The notes: generated by a model from the letters alone, not told the origin. Positions 48,844 through 59,534 are shown, numbered from the stretch's first letter. The stretch is 64,000 nt of DNA from Marinobacter gelidimuriae (GCF_000372805.1 NZ_KB889840.1:4055-68054), one strand, 5' to 3'. Translations and numbers: made by a program.

Positions 48844-49467
48844 CTATTTCGTTTTGGCCCCCTTGGCGCTAAGTGATGGCAGAAGGTGCTTTACCTGTAT
48901 ATCCGGGTGCAGAAGCGCTTCCACCGAGTGAGCCAGTCCAAGGAACAGGAAACCGATCTCGTCGTCGCACAAGGTGTTGTTGATGCGTTGGGCAATGTAG
49001 TGATCTCGTTCGGCCAGGAGTTTGCGGCCCTCGTCGATCGCCGGCGCGGCATCGGCTTTCTCGGATGCAGACGGGGCCGCCAGTCCGGCGCGGAGCAATG
49101 TGAGCTCCTGCATCAGTAAATCCGAGGATTCGGTTCCCATCAACGTGGCCCCTTTTTGCATCAAGTCCAGCAGCAATTGATGGTTCTTGCTGCCGCGACC
49201 GGCCACCTCCTTCACGAGCTCTTCTTCGCGTCCACATTCAGGTAAGCCGTCCTGGTAAAGACGAATTCTTTCATACGGCAAGGCCATGGCCTCGATCAAC
49301 TGCCAGATCAACTGACGAATGCCAGTCCAGAGTCCGTGAATCACCTCCAGATGCTGCTCCCATTTGGTCAAGCCGTACTTTTGCACGTACTCCTGTTTGG
49401 CTTGATCGGAGAAGGACCCCATGTCCTGCTCTGTATGAATAATGGGGACTAGGATAAGCAATCGCAT
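48844..49467 (-). CDS. Conserved protein of unknown function at the head of the gas-vesicle cluster
   Basis: 207 residues (MRLLILVPIIHTEQDMGSF...). Seen features: a hydrophobic strand followed by HTEQDMGS, a helical QEYVQKYGLTKWEQHLEVI, RLYQDGLPECGREEELV with two polar turns, NHQLLLDLMQKGATLMGTE, and a C-terminal helix (FLFLGLAHSVEALL). The strand-HTxxDMGS start is familiar from archaeal and bacterial proteins without assigned function. No known Gvp family was recognised. A 3' fragment with near-identical bases is at 40864-41040. It may be a sensor or an assembly factor; that is open. Confidence 0.7.
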   Translation of the reverse strand: MRLLILVPIIHTEQDMGSFSDQAKQEYVQKYGLTKWEQHLEVIHGLWTGIRQLIWQLIEAMALPYERIRLYQDGLPECGREEELVKEVAGRGSKNHQLLLDLMQKGATLMGTESSDLLMQELTLLRAGLAAPSASEKADAAPAIDEGRKLLAERDHYIAQRINNTLCDDEIGFLFLGLAHSVEALLHPDIQVKHLLPSLSAKGAKTK

Positions 49468-49568
49468 GGCAAATTCCCTTATGTGTTTACGGGTGGGCTT
49501 GGATTCGAAAGAAATTTGAAGGGCTCTTTTATACGAGAGGAAATTTAAGAAACGCCAGTATGCGGCTC

Positions 49569-49584
49569 AGCAAAAAAAGTGGCA
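49569..49584 (-). promoter_or_regulatory. Weak sigma54-like site upstream of the 207-residue gene
   Basis: On the minus strand TGCCACTTTTTTTGCT resembles a sigma54 promoter, but the important GG at -24 is GC. It lies about 100 bp before the ATG at 49467, in the 140-bp gap behind the activator gene. Included as a low-confidence site. Confidence 0.3.
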
Positions 49585-49607
49585 AAATTCGATGGCTATA
49601 TCGTACG

Positions 49608-51122
49608 TTAAACAGGGGCATCGCGTTTCCCTAAAATCTTGTGAAACTTCAATTTACTGCAAAGCGTCTTGTAATCGATCTGAAGTAGGCGTGCGGCCAA
49701 TGCCTTGTTGTTATTTGTCTGCTCCAACATCCGGGACAATATCTGTCGTTCTGCAGAGTGGCGTACCGCGTCGATGATATCCTTAAACGGAACCTGTCCG
49801 TCCGGCCCTTGCGGGAAGGCGTTCAGGTGGAGCGGACACGATGCGTCGCACAAGCTACGGGAAGTCTGCGGTGTGGGTGTTGGACCAAGGTCACGGGGAT
49901 AGCCCGAAGTGTTGGGGGATAGCCCGAAGTGTTGGGAGATCGCATCAGCGGTAACCATGCCGTTTTGATCCATATTCAGCACCAGCGCGTGGCGAATCGC
50001 ATTGCGCAGTTCGCGGACATTGCCCGGCCAGTCTTGATGCTGGAGTAAATCGAGTCCTTCTTCCGAAATGCCGGTGACGGACGTGCGGTGTTCTCGGCGC
50101 TCAATGTCCAAGAAGTGTCGGACCAGATCGGGGATATCCTCTTTGCGTTCGCGCAGGGGTGGAAGAACTACAGGGTATTCGTTTAGCCGGTAATAGAAAT
50201 CCGAACGGAATTCCTTCTTTTGAATCATCTGTACGAGACTCACATTGCTCGCTGCAATGATTCGGGCCGTTAGCCGGCGCGTGTGCGTTCCGCCAATCCT
50301 TCGAAACTCCCGGGCCTCGACGACCCGCATGAGACGGGTCTGCATCAGCAGCGGAAGACTGCTGATTTCGTCGAGGAAAAGGGTTCCCCCCTGGGCTAGG
50401 TCGAACACTCCAGGGTGGGATTCAACAGCCCCAGTGAACGCCCCTTTCTTATGCCCAAAGAGCTCGGACTCGATCAGCGACTCGGGGATGGCGCCGCAGT
50501 CCAGCACGATAAACGGCCCGGCCCTCTGGGAACTGAGGTCATGGATGGCCCGGGACACAAGCTCCTTTCCGGTCCCCGTTTCCCCATGTAATAAGACCGT
50601 CAAATCGGTCGGGGCGACGTGTTTCACGGCATGAATAACTCTCTGGGCTTTAGTCCCCACCCCCATGGACTCAATCAGGCACGCCAGTGTCTCTGCCTCT
50701 TCCGGTTGCATCAAAACGCGTGGCACCGATCTACTTTCTGGCTCGAGCCAAGGCACCGGCTTCGCTAGTACGCGCCGCAAGCTGCGTTCGAGCAACTGAT
50801 GGTCATAAGGCTTGGTTACGTAGTCATTGGCGCCGCGCCTGAGTGACGCCGCCGCATCCTGAGTATCCCCGTAGCCTGTGAGCATAATCACAGGGGTGTC
50901 ATGCTGTTTGCGGATTTGCTCCAGCACCTCATGGCCGCTCAGATCAGGCATACGAACATCGAGCAACACTGCATCAACCCTCTGCGTTGACAGGGTCGCC
51001 AGTGCGTCTCTTCCGGTCTCCGCCTGCAGCGGCACAAAGCCCACTTTCCGAACGAAGGTGGAAAGGGCCCAGCGGGCGTCCTCCATGTCGTCCACTATGA
51101 GAACCGTGATCGCGTCAGTCAT
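49608..51122 (-). CDS. NtrC-family sigma54-dependent response regulator
   Basis: 504 residues from the ATG at 51122 (GAGGG 6-7 nt in front). A receiver domain has VLIVDDMEDARWAL and phospho-acceptor D55 in VLLDVRMPDLSG. The AAA+ domain has Walker A GETGTGKE (180-187), the sigma54-contacting GAFTGA loop (227-232) and GGTLFLDEI. The C-terminal Fis-type helix-turn-helix reads NNNKALAARLLQIDYKTLCSKL. It should activate the two gvpA sigma54 promoters. Serratia gas-vesicle clusters also carry regulators of this type. Its likely kinase is at 29616, at the far end of the cluster. Confidence 0.93.
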   Translation of the reverse strand: MTDAITVLIVDDMEDARWALSTFVRKVGFVPLQAETGRDALATLSTQRVDAVLLDVRMPDLSGHEVLEQIRKQHDTPVIMLTGYGDTQDAAASLRRGANDYVTKPYDHQLLERSLRRVLAKPVPWLEPESRSVPRVLMQPEEAETLACLIESMGVGTKAQRVIHAVKHVAPTDLTVLLHGETGTGKELVSRAIHDLSSQRAGPFIVLDCGAIPESLIESELFGHKKGAFTGAVESHPGVFDLAQGGTLFLDEISSLPLLMQTRLMRVVEAREFRRIGGTHTRRLTARIIAASNVSLVQMIQKKEFRSDFYYRLNEYPVVLPPLRERKEDIPDLVRHFLDIERREHRTSVTGISEEGLDLLQHQDWPGNVRELRNAIRHALVLNMDQNGMVTADAISQHFGLSPNTSGYPRDLGPTPTPQTSRSLCDASCPLHLNAFPQGPDGQVPFKDIIDAVRHSAERQILSRMLEQTNNNKALAARLLQIDYKTLCSKLKFHKILGKRDAPV

Positions 51123-51150
51123 GTGATCCCTCATTTTCGTTATTGTAGCC

Positions 51151-51165
51151 GCGCCCTGAGGGCGC
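51151..51165. other. Short GC-rich palindrome between argA and the activator gene
   Basis: GCGCCCTGAGGGCGC is a perfect 6-bp inverted repeat with a 3-nt centre in the 67 bp between argA and the NtrC-type gene. It marks the right edge of the gas-vesicle cluster. It lacks a T-run, so terminator function is uncertain. Confidence 0.35.
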
Positions 51166-51189
51166 TTTGACTATCCCCCTCTGTCAGGC

Positions 51190-52497
51190 TCAAAGAGCTT
51201 TACAAAAAACTTTGGAGTTGCGCTGGGTGTTGTAAACCGCCAGTCTCGGGCCCGGCAGCGACTGTACCGGCATCGCTTTGAAATCGCGTTCGCGAAACCA
51301 GTGCTCGGTTTGCGTGGTCAGCACAAACAGGCGCTGAAAACCCTGAGCACGAGCCTGCTGTTCAATCATCGCCAGTAGTTCATCGCCGCGTCCTGCGCGG
51401 CGGTAATTGGGGTCTACTGCAAAACAGGACAGCTCGCCAGCGTCATCCTGGCCATAAGGGTATAGCGCGGCGCACCCAACAATGGTGCCGTCGCGTTCGG
51501 CCACCACAAAACGGCTAATTTCGGTTTCCAGCATTTCTGGCGAGCGCCGCACCAGAATGCCCTGCTCTTCCAGCGGATAAATCAGATTGGTAATACCGCC
51601 CACGTCTTCTACCCTGGCAGCTCGGATCTGCTCGTAAGTGTCGCCACTGACCAGAGTACCGGAACCGTCACGGGTAAACAGCTCCTTGAGCAGCGCACCG
51701 TCATCCAGATAGCTGATGATGTGAGCGCGGCGCACGCCCTTGACACAGGCAACGCACGCCGCCTTTAGCAGCTCTGCATCGTGGCCTGTCACCTGGCCAG
51801 CACTCAACTGGTCGGCTGCCTGAGCCGCAGATAATTCACGCACCAGCGTGCCGTCCGCCGTCAACAGGCCTGAGGCGTCGATAAATATCATCAGCTTTTC
51901 AGCGCGCAAAGCGGCCGCAACCTGGCTTCCAACGTCTTCGTAGGATAGATTAAAAACGTCACCGGTGGGGGAGAAACCCATGGGTGGCAACAACACGATC
52001 TGGCCTTGGTCGAGCAGCTTTTCGATACCGGAAACATCAACGCGCCGAACCTTGCCGGTATAACCAAAATCGACACCGTCTAATACGCCAACCGGTTTAG
52101 CGGTCACATAGTTGCCACTGCACACCCGTATGCGGGCATTGTGCATGGGCGAACTGACAAGGCCCATAGACAACTGGCTCTCAATGTATGCCCGCAATCC
52201 GCCTATGGCTTCCATCACCAGCGGCAATTGCTGTTCGGTGGTTACCCGCAAGCCGCGGGCAAAGGTGGATTCAAGGCCGGCGTCTTGCAGCCGCTGTTGT
52301 ATCTGGGAGCGGGCACCGAACGCTACGACTAATCGCACGCCCAAGCTGCTCAGCAAGGCAATATCGTGAACGATATTGATGAAATTTTCCTGGCTGATGG
52401 CATCGCCCGGCAGGGTCAGTACCACGGTACGGCCGCGGTGTGCATTAATGTAAGGCGACGAATGGCGAAAGCCGTGCAACCAGCCGTTGGCGTTCAA
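51190..52497 (-). CDS. argA: N-acetylglutamate synthase ArgA
   Basis: 435 residues. An N-terminal amino-acid-kinase-like domain (LVVAFGARSQIQQRL, KVRRVDVSGIEKLL) is followed by a GNAT acetyltransferase domain (GCAALYPYGQDDAGELSCFAVDPNYRRAGRGDELL in parts: LSCFAVDPNYRRAGRGDELL). It acetylates glutamate, the first step of arginine synthesis. Length and domain order match E. coli and Pseudomonas ArgA. Followed upstream by the truncated argE and by argB. Confidence 0.95.
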   Translation of the reverse strand: MNANGWLHGFRHSSPYINAHRGRTVVLTLPGDAISQENFINIVHDIALLSSLGVRLVVAFGARSQIQQRLQDAGLESTFARGLRVTTEQQLPLVMEAIGGLRAYIESQLSMGLVSSPMHNARIRVCSGNYVTAKPVGVLDGVDFGYTGKVRRVDVSGIEKLLDQGQIVLLPPMGFSPTGDVFNLSYEDVGSQVAAALRAEKLMIFIDASGLLTADGTLVRELSAAQAADQLSAGQVTGHDAELLKAACVACVKGVRRAHIISYLDDGALLKELFTRDGSGTLVSGDTYEQIRAARVEDVGGITNLIYPLEEQGILVRRSPEMLETEISRFVVAERDGTIVGCAALYPYGQDDAGELSCFAVDPNYRRAGRGDELLAMIEQQARAQGFQRLFVLTTQTEHWFRERDFKAMPVQSLPGPRLAVYNTQRNSKVFCKAL

Positions 52498-52522
52498 TTC
52501 AAATCTCCGGGCAAAAGGAATA

Positions 52523-52873
52523 TTACAAACAAAACTGCCTCACAAGCTGACGCAGAATGTTAACGGTCGGTGCAACCTGTGATTGCGCCAGAAACTCGTC
52601 GGGCTGGTGAGCCTGGTCAATAGAGCCGGGGCCCATAACCAGAGTTTCCAGACCCAAGCGCTGCATCCACGGCGCCTCTGTGGCGAAGGCGACCGATCCT
52701 GCGGTGTGGCCAGTGAGTTTTTCGCAGGCCGCAACCAGAGCGGCATCCGCTGCTGTTTCAAACGGCGGCACGCCGTCAAATAATGGTTCAAACTTGAGCT
52801 TCAGGCCGCGCTCATTGGTCACTGGCGCTATCTTTTCTAAAATGGCCTGGCGCAGAGCGCGAGCGCCATTCAT
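52523..52873 (-). pseudogene. argE: Truncated acetylornithine deacetylase ArgE (C-terminal third)
   Basis: 116 residues that match only the end of ArgE/M20 peptidases: LKLKFEPLFDGVPPFETAAD, CEKLTGHTAGSVAFATEAPW and VMGPGSIDQAHQPDEFL, which holds the last zinc-ligand histidine. About 265 residues, including the first zinc ligands and the catalytic acid, are missing. GAGGAG precedes the ATG, so it may still be translated, but it cannot be an active deacetylase. Either a decayed argE or the tail of a deletion. Confidence 0.8.
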
Positions 52874-53016
52874 CGAGCTCTCCTCGTCGGCGGTAGCAAA
52901 TCAATCACACCACGATTACTGGAATCCCACTTCGCCGCCGGCCACCAGACGCCGCCCTTGTAACCGGCCCAGGCCAAAACGGTTAAAATCAGCAGCCATA
53001 ACAACAGGCGTTTCAT
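52870..53016 (-). CDS. Small single-pass membrane protein
   Basis: 48 residues (MKRLLLWLLILTVLAWAGY, then GVWWPAAKWDSSNRGV) with AAGGAG 7-8 nt before the ATG. One N-terminal hydrophobic helix behind two basic residues suggests a membrane anchor or small inner-membrane protein. Its TGA overlaps the ATG of the argE remnant. Too short for a family call. Confidence 0.6.
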   Translation of the reverse strand: MKRLLLWLLILTVLAWAGYKGGVWWPAAKWDSSNRGVIDLLPPTRRAR

Positions 53017-53053
53017 GCCTTCACTCCTTGCACATAGGATCCGTTTTTAGAGA

Positions 53054-53959
<906 letters not shown>

Positions 53960-53994
53960 TTACTGTTATAAAATTCGGATGTCACCACGAGGGT

Positions 53995-56643
53995 TCAGAA
54001 TGTGATATTCAGCTCTGGTGCCACTTGCCGAAGCTGCTCACGAAACACGGTTTTGATGCGCGCCAGCGCCTCTTCGGATTCTGCTTCAAAACGCAGCACC
54101 AGCGCCGGTGTGGTATTGGAAGCCCGGCACAGGCCCCAGCCGTCGCCATACTCCACCCGCACCCCGTCAATCGTGCTGATACTGCCGTCGCCAAATTCAC
54201 CCTGAGCACTCAAACGCTCAACAATGCCGAATTTAGACGCTTCGGTGACCTCGATATTCAGCTCCGGCGTGCTGATGTCCTCGGGGAAATCCTCGAACAC
54301 TACGTCGCTGTAGCGGTCTTCAATACCGAGAATCTCCAATAAACGCGCAGCGGCGTAAAGGCCGTCATCAAAACCGTACCAGCGTTCGGCAAAAAATATG
54401 TGACCGCTCATCTCCCCGGCCAGCAAAGCGCCGGTTTCCCGCATTTTGGCTTTCATCAGCGAATGTCCGGTTTTCCACATGACGGGCCGGCCGCCAGCCT
54501 GGGATATCACCCCTGCAAGGCGACGGCTGCATTTCACGTCGTACAACACGTCGGCACCGGGGTTGCGTGACACCACATCACGGGCAAACAGCATCAACAG
54601 GCGGTCAGGCCAGATAATGCGGCCGCGGTTAGTCACCACGCCAATGCGGTCACCATCGCCATCAAAGGCAATACCCAAATCAGCGCCTTCCTGTTCAACC
54701 TTGGCGATCAGGTCCCGCAAATTCTCGGGTTTGCCCGGATCCGGGTGGTGGTTGGGGAAGTCGCCGTCAACATCGCAATACAGCGGGATAACGTCACAGC
54801 CCAGCTCGTCAATCAGCATAGGGCCCAGCTCGCCGGCGATGCCGTTACCGGCGTCTACCACCACTTTCAGCGGCGCGGCAACGGCAATGTCGCCAACAAT
54901 GGTATCCAGATAGGCACGCCTTACGTCTTCCGACGACTGGCTGCCGGTACCCTGAGCCAGGTTCCCGTTAAGAATGCGCTGATGCAGGGATTTGATGGCA
55001 TCGCCAGACAGGGTTTCACCGCCAAGCATGATCTTCAGGCCGTTGTAGTTGGACGGGTTATGACTCCCGGTGACCATGACACCGGAGCCCGTATCAAGCT
55101 GGTGGGTGGCGAAATACAACACCGGAGTGGGCACTGCGCCAACGTGTATAACATCGCACCCACTGGCCATCAGCCCCCGAGCAACCGCGTCTGCCAGCCC
55201 AGGGCTGGAATGGCGACCGTCACAACCCACGCACAGAGCGCTAACGCCCCGTGCCAAAGCCTCCGAACCAATCGCCCGACCGATCAGTTCAACACCGGCT
55301 TCGGTCAGGGTTTCGTCAACAATGCCGCGGATGTCGTAAGCACGGAAAATGTCCGCTGACAGCTCCGGTGCCTGGTCCAGCTCTTCTACATCAGGCAGGG
55401 CGTCGGCACCAAACAACGGTTCGGCAGACACAGCGCCAAAACCCAGAACGTCTTCGTCGCCATCAAGCATATCCACATCGGGCAGGTCTTTAGCTTGGAA
55501 CAGTGGTTCAGCCTCTGCAGTGGGGCGTTTTTTACCCGCAGCTGCCGGGCGGGCGCCTTCACCGGCCTTGCTGACACGCTTTTCCACTACCTGGGACAGC
55601 CGATAAAGCACCTCGGCGATCGACGCGACTGCATCCCAGTGCAAAGCCGGTAACTTGCTGCGCTCACCAGAGTAAGCTTTGTGAGCCCATTCGATAACCA
55701 GGGTAGTGTCTTGGCGTAGCGAGCGCCGGGCACTGTTAAGCAATACCCACACAACAATAGCTGCGACCAGCAGCGGAACCGCCAGCAGTAGCGCTGCCAA
55801 CAGAATATTTATCGGCATTTTCGCCTGCCCTGCGGGCGTGTACGCAATGCTCCAATCCGGATTTTTCAGGGTCACAACGCGAGGCTCTCCGCCGCCGCTG
55901 CCTTGACTTAACAAGATGCTGGTCGTTCCTGATACGGTCTGGCGCAGCGCCAGGGCGCCGTTATTCTGGCGACCTGCCAGCAGGGACTGCAGACTGGTGG
56001 CGTCAAACACCATTAACAAAGTGCCGGCTACGGGATTGTCGCCCGACATTTTTACCGGCGCGGCCAGATGGATGAACCAGCGGTTGTCGCGAGGGAAAGC
56101 GTCCGGAAAAAGCGGCCGCCCGGTTTCCGCCTTGCGCGCCAGCTCCAGACCGGCAAAGCCCAGCATCGGGTCGTTGGTGGCCGAGCGCGGGATGGCACGA
56201 CGTGGAAATACATAAACGGCGGCGACACCGGGCAAGCTGTTTTGTAACTGCTTCGCAGCCTGCAACAGATCGCCGCCACTGCTGACGGTATCGACAAGGC
56301 CGGGCTGCGTTGCCAGGCCCTGCACGCTTTGCTGTAACAGCGACAGGTAGCCGTTAACCCGGCTTGCGGCGTTGTCAGCTGCCGCCTGGGCCGTTACCTC
56401 GAACTGTTGCTCACTCGCCGGCTGCAAAATCAGGAAAAAAACCAGGGCCAAAGCCAGCGCAGTGGCAACAACAACAATCAATGCCTGGCTCAGAGCGACA
56501 CTGCCCAGTGTTCGCATACGGTTCGCCGAACCTGCGTCCTTATCGGATTTGGCAGACGTTTTTTTTGCCCGCATCGAGGGCTTGGCATCCTCAGAATGGT
56601 CCGGGGCCTGACTGTCCGGGGTCTTCTTTTTGCCCAGCTTCAT
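53995..56643 (-). CDS. algC: Phosphomannomutase/phosphoglucomutase AlgC, long membrane-anchored form
   Basis: 882 residues. Two membrane helices (ALIVVVATALALALVFFLIL near 55 and ILLAALLLAVPLLVAAIVVW near 290) enclose a periplasmic sensor-like domain. After a linker, the mutase part starts at FRAYDIRGIVDETL, with the phosphoserine loop VMVTGSHNPSNYNG and the metal loop FDGDGDRIGVV. It interconverts hexose 1- and 6-phosphates for exopolysaccharide, LPS and alginate-type polymers. The long N-terminal form is typical of Pseudomonas relatives. Confidence 0.94.
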   Translation of the reverse strand: MKLGKKKTPDSQAPDHSEDAKPSMRAKKTSAKSDKDAGSANRMRTLGSVALSQALIVVVATALALALVFFLILQPASEQQFEVTAQAAADNAASRVNGYLSLLQQSVQGLATQPGLVDTVSSGGDLLQAAKQLQNSLPGVAAVYVFPRRAIPRSATNDPMLGFAGLELARKAETGRPLFPDAFPRDNRWFIHLAAPVKMSGDNPVAGTLLMVFDATSLQSLLAGRQNNGALALRQTVSGTTSILLSQGSGGGEPRVVTLKNPDWSIAYTPAGQAKMPINILLAALLLAVPLLVAAIVVWVLLNSARRSLRQDTTLVIEWAHKAYSGERSKLPALHWDAVASIAEVLYRLSQVVEKRVSKAGEGARPAAAGKKRPTAEAEPLFQAKDLPDVDMLDGDEDVLGFGAVSAEPLFGADALPDVEELDQAPELSADIFRAYDIRGIVDETLTEAGVELIGRAIGSEALARGVSALCVGCDGRHSSPGLADAVARGLMASGCDVIHVGAVPTPVLYFATHQLDTGSGVMVTGSHNPSNYNGLKIMLGGETLSGDAIKSLHQRILNGNLAQGTGSQSSEDVRRAYLDTIVGDIAVAAPLKVVVDAGNGIAGELGPMLIDELGCDVIPLYCDVDGDFPNHHPDPGKPENLRDLIAKVEQEGADLGIAFDGDGDRIGVVTNRGRIIWPDRLLMLFARDVVSRNPGADVLYDVKCSRRLAGVISQAGGRPVMWKTGHSLMKAKMRETGALLAGEMSGHIFFAERWYGFDDGLYAAARLLEILGIEDRYSDVVFEDFPEDISTPELNIEVTEASKFGIVERLSAQGEFGDGSISTIDGVRVEYGDGWGLCRASNTTPALVLRFEAESEEALARIKTVFREQLRQVAPELNITF

Positions 56644-56779
56644 GGATTTTTCCTGCGTTTGTCATTGTTCCGGCTCACACTCACTTGCGGGCCTGGTAAT
56701 TGCGACGGTCTCGCTGAGCTAATTCGCAAAGTATAGCTGCAACGCAGCTACTTTGGGGCGCTGTTGCCAATCACCAACG

Positions 56780-57241
56780 CTAGTTGCGGCCGGTTGAACC
56801 AAACCCACCCGTACCCCGGTGGCTGCTGTCGAACTCATCAACCACTTCAAATTCAGCTTGCACTACCGGTACCAGCACCAGTTGCGCCAGGCGTTCTCCG
56901 GGCTCAACAGTAAACCGGGTTTGGCCGCGGTTCCAGCAAGACACCATCAACTCGCCCTGGTAGTCGGAATCAATCAGGCCCACAAGGTTGCCTAGCACAA
57001 TGCCGTGTTTGTGGCCCAGGCCGCTGCGCGGGAGTATCAGCGCAGCCAGATCTGGATCCGCAATGTGAATCGCCAAGCCAGTACCAATCAGCTGGGTATC
57101 GCCCGGTTCCAGCACTAGAGGCTGCGACAGACAGGCACGTAAATCCAGGCCCGCAGAGCCATCGGTGGCATAGGCGGGAAACCCTATGCTTTGGCCAATA
57201 CGCTCATCCAATACACGAATCTGAAGTTTTTTGCGGGTCAT
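56780..57241 (-). CDS. dut: Deoxyuridine 5'-triphosphate nucleotidohydrolase
   Basis: 153 residues with all five dUTPase motifs: [41 protein letters not shown] and the C-terminal [12 protein letters not shown]. It converts dUTP to dUMP, keeping uracil out of DNA. The ATG overlaps the coaBC stop by 4 bp. Confidence 0.97.
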   Translation of the reverse strand: MTRKKLQIRVLDERIGQSIGFPAYATDGSAGLDLRACLSQPLVLEPGDTQLIGTGLAIHIADPDLAALILPRSGLGHKHGIVLGNLVGLIDSDYQGELMVSCWNRGQTRFTVEPGERLAQLVLVPVVQAEFEVVDEFDSSHRGTGGFGSTGRN

Positions 57242-58479
57242 GAAGGTTTCCGGTCAGAATTATTTTGGAGTGCATTCAGGCGCGGCGCAATCAGCGCCAC
57301 CAGTTCGTGCGCAATCTGCTGCTTGGCACAGGGTCCAAGGTGGACCTGGTCGGTGGCGGTGAATACGCTGACGGCGTTGTTGTCGCTGTTAAAGCCCAGG
57401 CCAGGTACCGACACATCATTGGCCACAATCATATCCAGGCCCTTTTTGCGCATCTTGCTGATGGCATAGCGGGCAACGTTATTGGTTTCCGCTGCAAAAC
57501 CCACGGTAAATGGCGCGTCTGCCCGCGCGGCTACGGTTGCCAGAGTGTCCGGGTTACGCACCAGCGCCAGCGTCATCTGGGCGGCGGATTTCTTGAGTTT
57601 GTCGCTGGCATAATCCTGCGGGCGATAGTCAGCCACCGCAGCGGTGGCGATAAAAAGATCACAACCCTCATCAACCGCCGCCATAGTCGTTTCAAGCATT
57701 TGTTCTGCGGTCATCACCGAGCGCAGTTTTATACCCGCGGGCGGAGGCAGGTTCACCGGCCCGCTGACCAGCACAACCTCAGCGCCGGCAGCATGCGCGG
57801 CTATGGCCATAGCGTAGCCCATTTTGCCAGAGCTGTGATTGCTGATATAGCGTATTGGATCAATAGGTTCACGGGTTGGCCCAGCGGTGATCACCAGGCG
57901 CTTGCCAGCCAACACACCGCCGGCGCTATTATCGATTTGCGCTTGTTCCTGAGCCAGCGCCTGCATGATCTGCTCTGGTTCCAGCATCCGCCCCGGGCCG
58001 TTATCACCGCAGGCCTGCTGGCCTTCTGCCGGTCCCCACAGGCGAATCTGGGGGTCCGCTTGTAACAGCTGCACCACCCGCTGGGTGCGATGATTAGCCC
58101 ACATGGCCTGATTCATCGCCGGCACCAGGGCAATGGGCACCTCGGCAGCACTGCACACCGTAGCCAGCAGATCATCGGCCATGCCCGCCGCCAGACGCGC
58201 CATAAAGTCTGCCGAGGCCGGGGCCACGATGATCCGTTGCGCCCATTTCGCCAGCTCAATGTGGCCCATGCCAGCCTCGGCTTCCGGGTCTAGCAACGAG
58301 GTACGCACCGGTTGCCCGCTCAACGCCTGAAACGTCAGCGGAGTCACAAAAGCTTCAGCGCCACGGGTCATCACCACCTGCACCGAATGCCCCGCTTTTT
58401 TTAACAGCCGCACCAGTTCCGCCGTTTTATAAGCCGCGATGCCGCCGGTAACGCCAACAAGAATTTGTGTGCCAGCCAT
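57238..58479 (-). CDS. coaBC: Bifunctional phosphopantothenoylcysteine decarboxylase/synthetase CoaBC
   Basis: 413 residues. The N-terminal flavoprotein decarboxylase half shows [10 protein letters not shown], a [20 protein letters not shown] region and the PAMN motif (VPAMNQAMW). The C-terminal synthetase half shows [25 protein letters not shown] and VANDVS. It makes 4'-phosphopantetheine on the way to CoA. Overlaps dut, divergent from radC. Confidence 0.96.
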   Translation of the reverse strand: MAGTQILVGVTGGIAAYKTAELVRLLKKAGHSVQVVMTRGAEAFVTPLTFQALSGQPVRTSLLDPEAEAGMGHIELAKWAQRIIVAPASADFMARLAAGMADDLLATVCSAAEVPIALVPAMNQAMWANHRTQRVVQLLQADPQIRLWGPAEGQQACGDNGPGRMLEPEQIMQALAQEQAQIDNSAGGVLAGKRLVITAGPTREPIDPIRYISNHSSGKMGYAMAIAAHAAGAEVVLVSGPVNLPPPAGIKLRSVMTAEQMLETTMAAVDEGCDLFIATAAVADYRPQDYASDKLKKSAAQMTLALVRNPDTLATVAARADAPFTVGFAAETNNVARYAISKMRKKGLDMIVANDVSVPGLGFNSDNNAVSVFTATDQVHLGPCAKQQIAHELVALIAPRLNALQNNSDRKPS

Positions 58480-58654
58480 AGGGGCTTTGTCCTCATGCGT
58501 TGCAAAAGCCGTAACATATCACGCCACAGCGCCACAGACAGCCCGCCGCTGAGTACGCCCGGCTTACCAGCGCACTTTTTTTCCAGTAATCTGGAACCAG
58601 TTCCCATAAGCGGCGGTTCGAGCCAGCCGCCCTTTCATTTGCAAGGATGCAATC

Positions 58655-59458
58655 ATGAGAAAGCCCCAGGCGACATCCAGTTCCGTTAAACCCTCTACAG
58701 AGACCCCTCGGGTGCCACCTACCAAGGCAACCTCAGCGGTAGCAGACAGCGCTGCAGCACCGTTCGCCAGCGCAGGGGCTGCGCCATTTGCAGCATTATG
58801 GCCCATTGATGAACGCCCCCGTGAGCGCTTGATGGCCCACGGCGCAGGGTCTTTGTCAGACGCAGAGCTACTGGCCATATTCCTGCGTACCGGCACCCGC
58901 GGTATGCCCGTAATGGAAATGGCCAGGTATCTTTTAGAAACCTTTGGCGGATTACGCAGCCTGATGACCGCATCCAGCCGTCAGTTCTGCAGCGTAAAAG
59001 GCCTGGGTACCGCCAAGTACGCGCAAATGCAGGCAGCCATGGAAATGGCACGGCGGGTAACGGACGAACCTCTGCGCCAAGGCGCTCCATTAAAATCCCC
59101 CGAAGATACCCGGCGCTTTCTGGCCAGCCGCCTTGGCACTTACCCGCACGAAGTCTTCGCCGCCCTGTTTCTGGATAACCGGCACCGGGTAATCCATTAT
59201 CGCGAGCTGTTCCGCGGCACCATTGACGGCGCCGCGGTGTACCCGCGGGAGGTGGTGCGCCAGGCGTTGGAAGACAACGCAGCAGCGGTTATATTTGCCC
59301 ACAATCACCCAAGCGGTGTCGCCGAGCCCAGTCAAGCCGACATCGCACTGACCAAGCGCCTTAAAGACGCTCTGGCGCTGGTGGATATCAGGGTTCTTGA
59401 CCATATGGTTGTGGGCCACGGTGAGGTAATATCACTAGCAGAACGGGGTTTGATGTAG
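58655..59458 (+). CDS. radC: RadC/JAB-domain DNA repair-associated protein
   Basis: 267 residues. The first 50 are alanine- and proline-rich and longer than in most RadC proteins. A helix-hairpin-helix part ([20 protein letters not shown]) and a C-terminal JAB/MPN domain with the zinc motif [16 protein letters not shown] follow. Molecular function is not settled for this family. Upstream of rpmB-rpmG as in related genomes. Confidence 0.93.
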   Translation: MRKPQATSSSVKPSTETPRVPPTKATSAVADSAAAPFASAGAAPFAALWPIDERPRERLMAHGAGSLSDAELLAIFLRTGTRGMPVMEMARYLLETFGGLRSLMTASSRQFCSVKGLGTAKYAQMQAAMEMARRVTDEPLRQGAPLKSPEDTRRFLASRLGTYPHEVFAALFLDNRHRVIHYRELFRGTIDGAAVYPREVVRQALEDNAAAVIFAHNHPSGVAEPSQADIALTKRLKDALALVDIRVLDHMVVGHGEVISLAERGLM

Positions 59459-59505
59459 ACTTGGGTTAGCCAAGCTCGGAAATTGAACAATTTCCCAACA
59501 ATTTT

Positions 59506-59534
59506 TTGCGTTGGGCTGCCAGTTCTGGTATAAA
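59506..59534 (+). promoter_or_regulatory. Sigma70 promoter of rpmB-rpmG
   Basis: TTGCGT (59506-59511) and TATAAA (59529-59534) are 17 bp apart. Transcription would start near 59541, leaving a leader of about 135 nt. The leader holds pairing segments (GCGTCTGG near 59553 and CCAGAGACGC near 59617), which might form a regulatory fold. No other gene lies in this gap. Confidence 0.7.
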
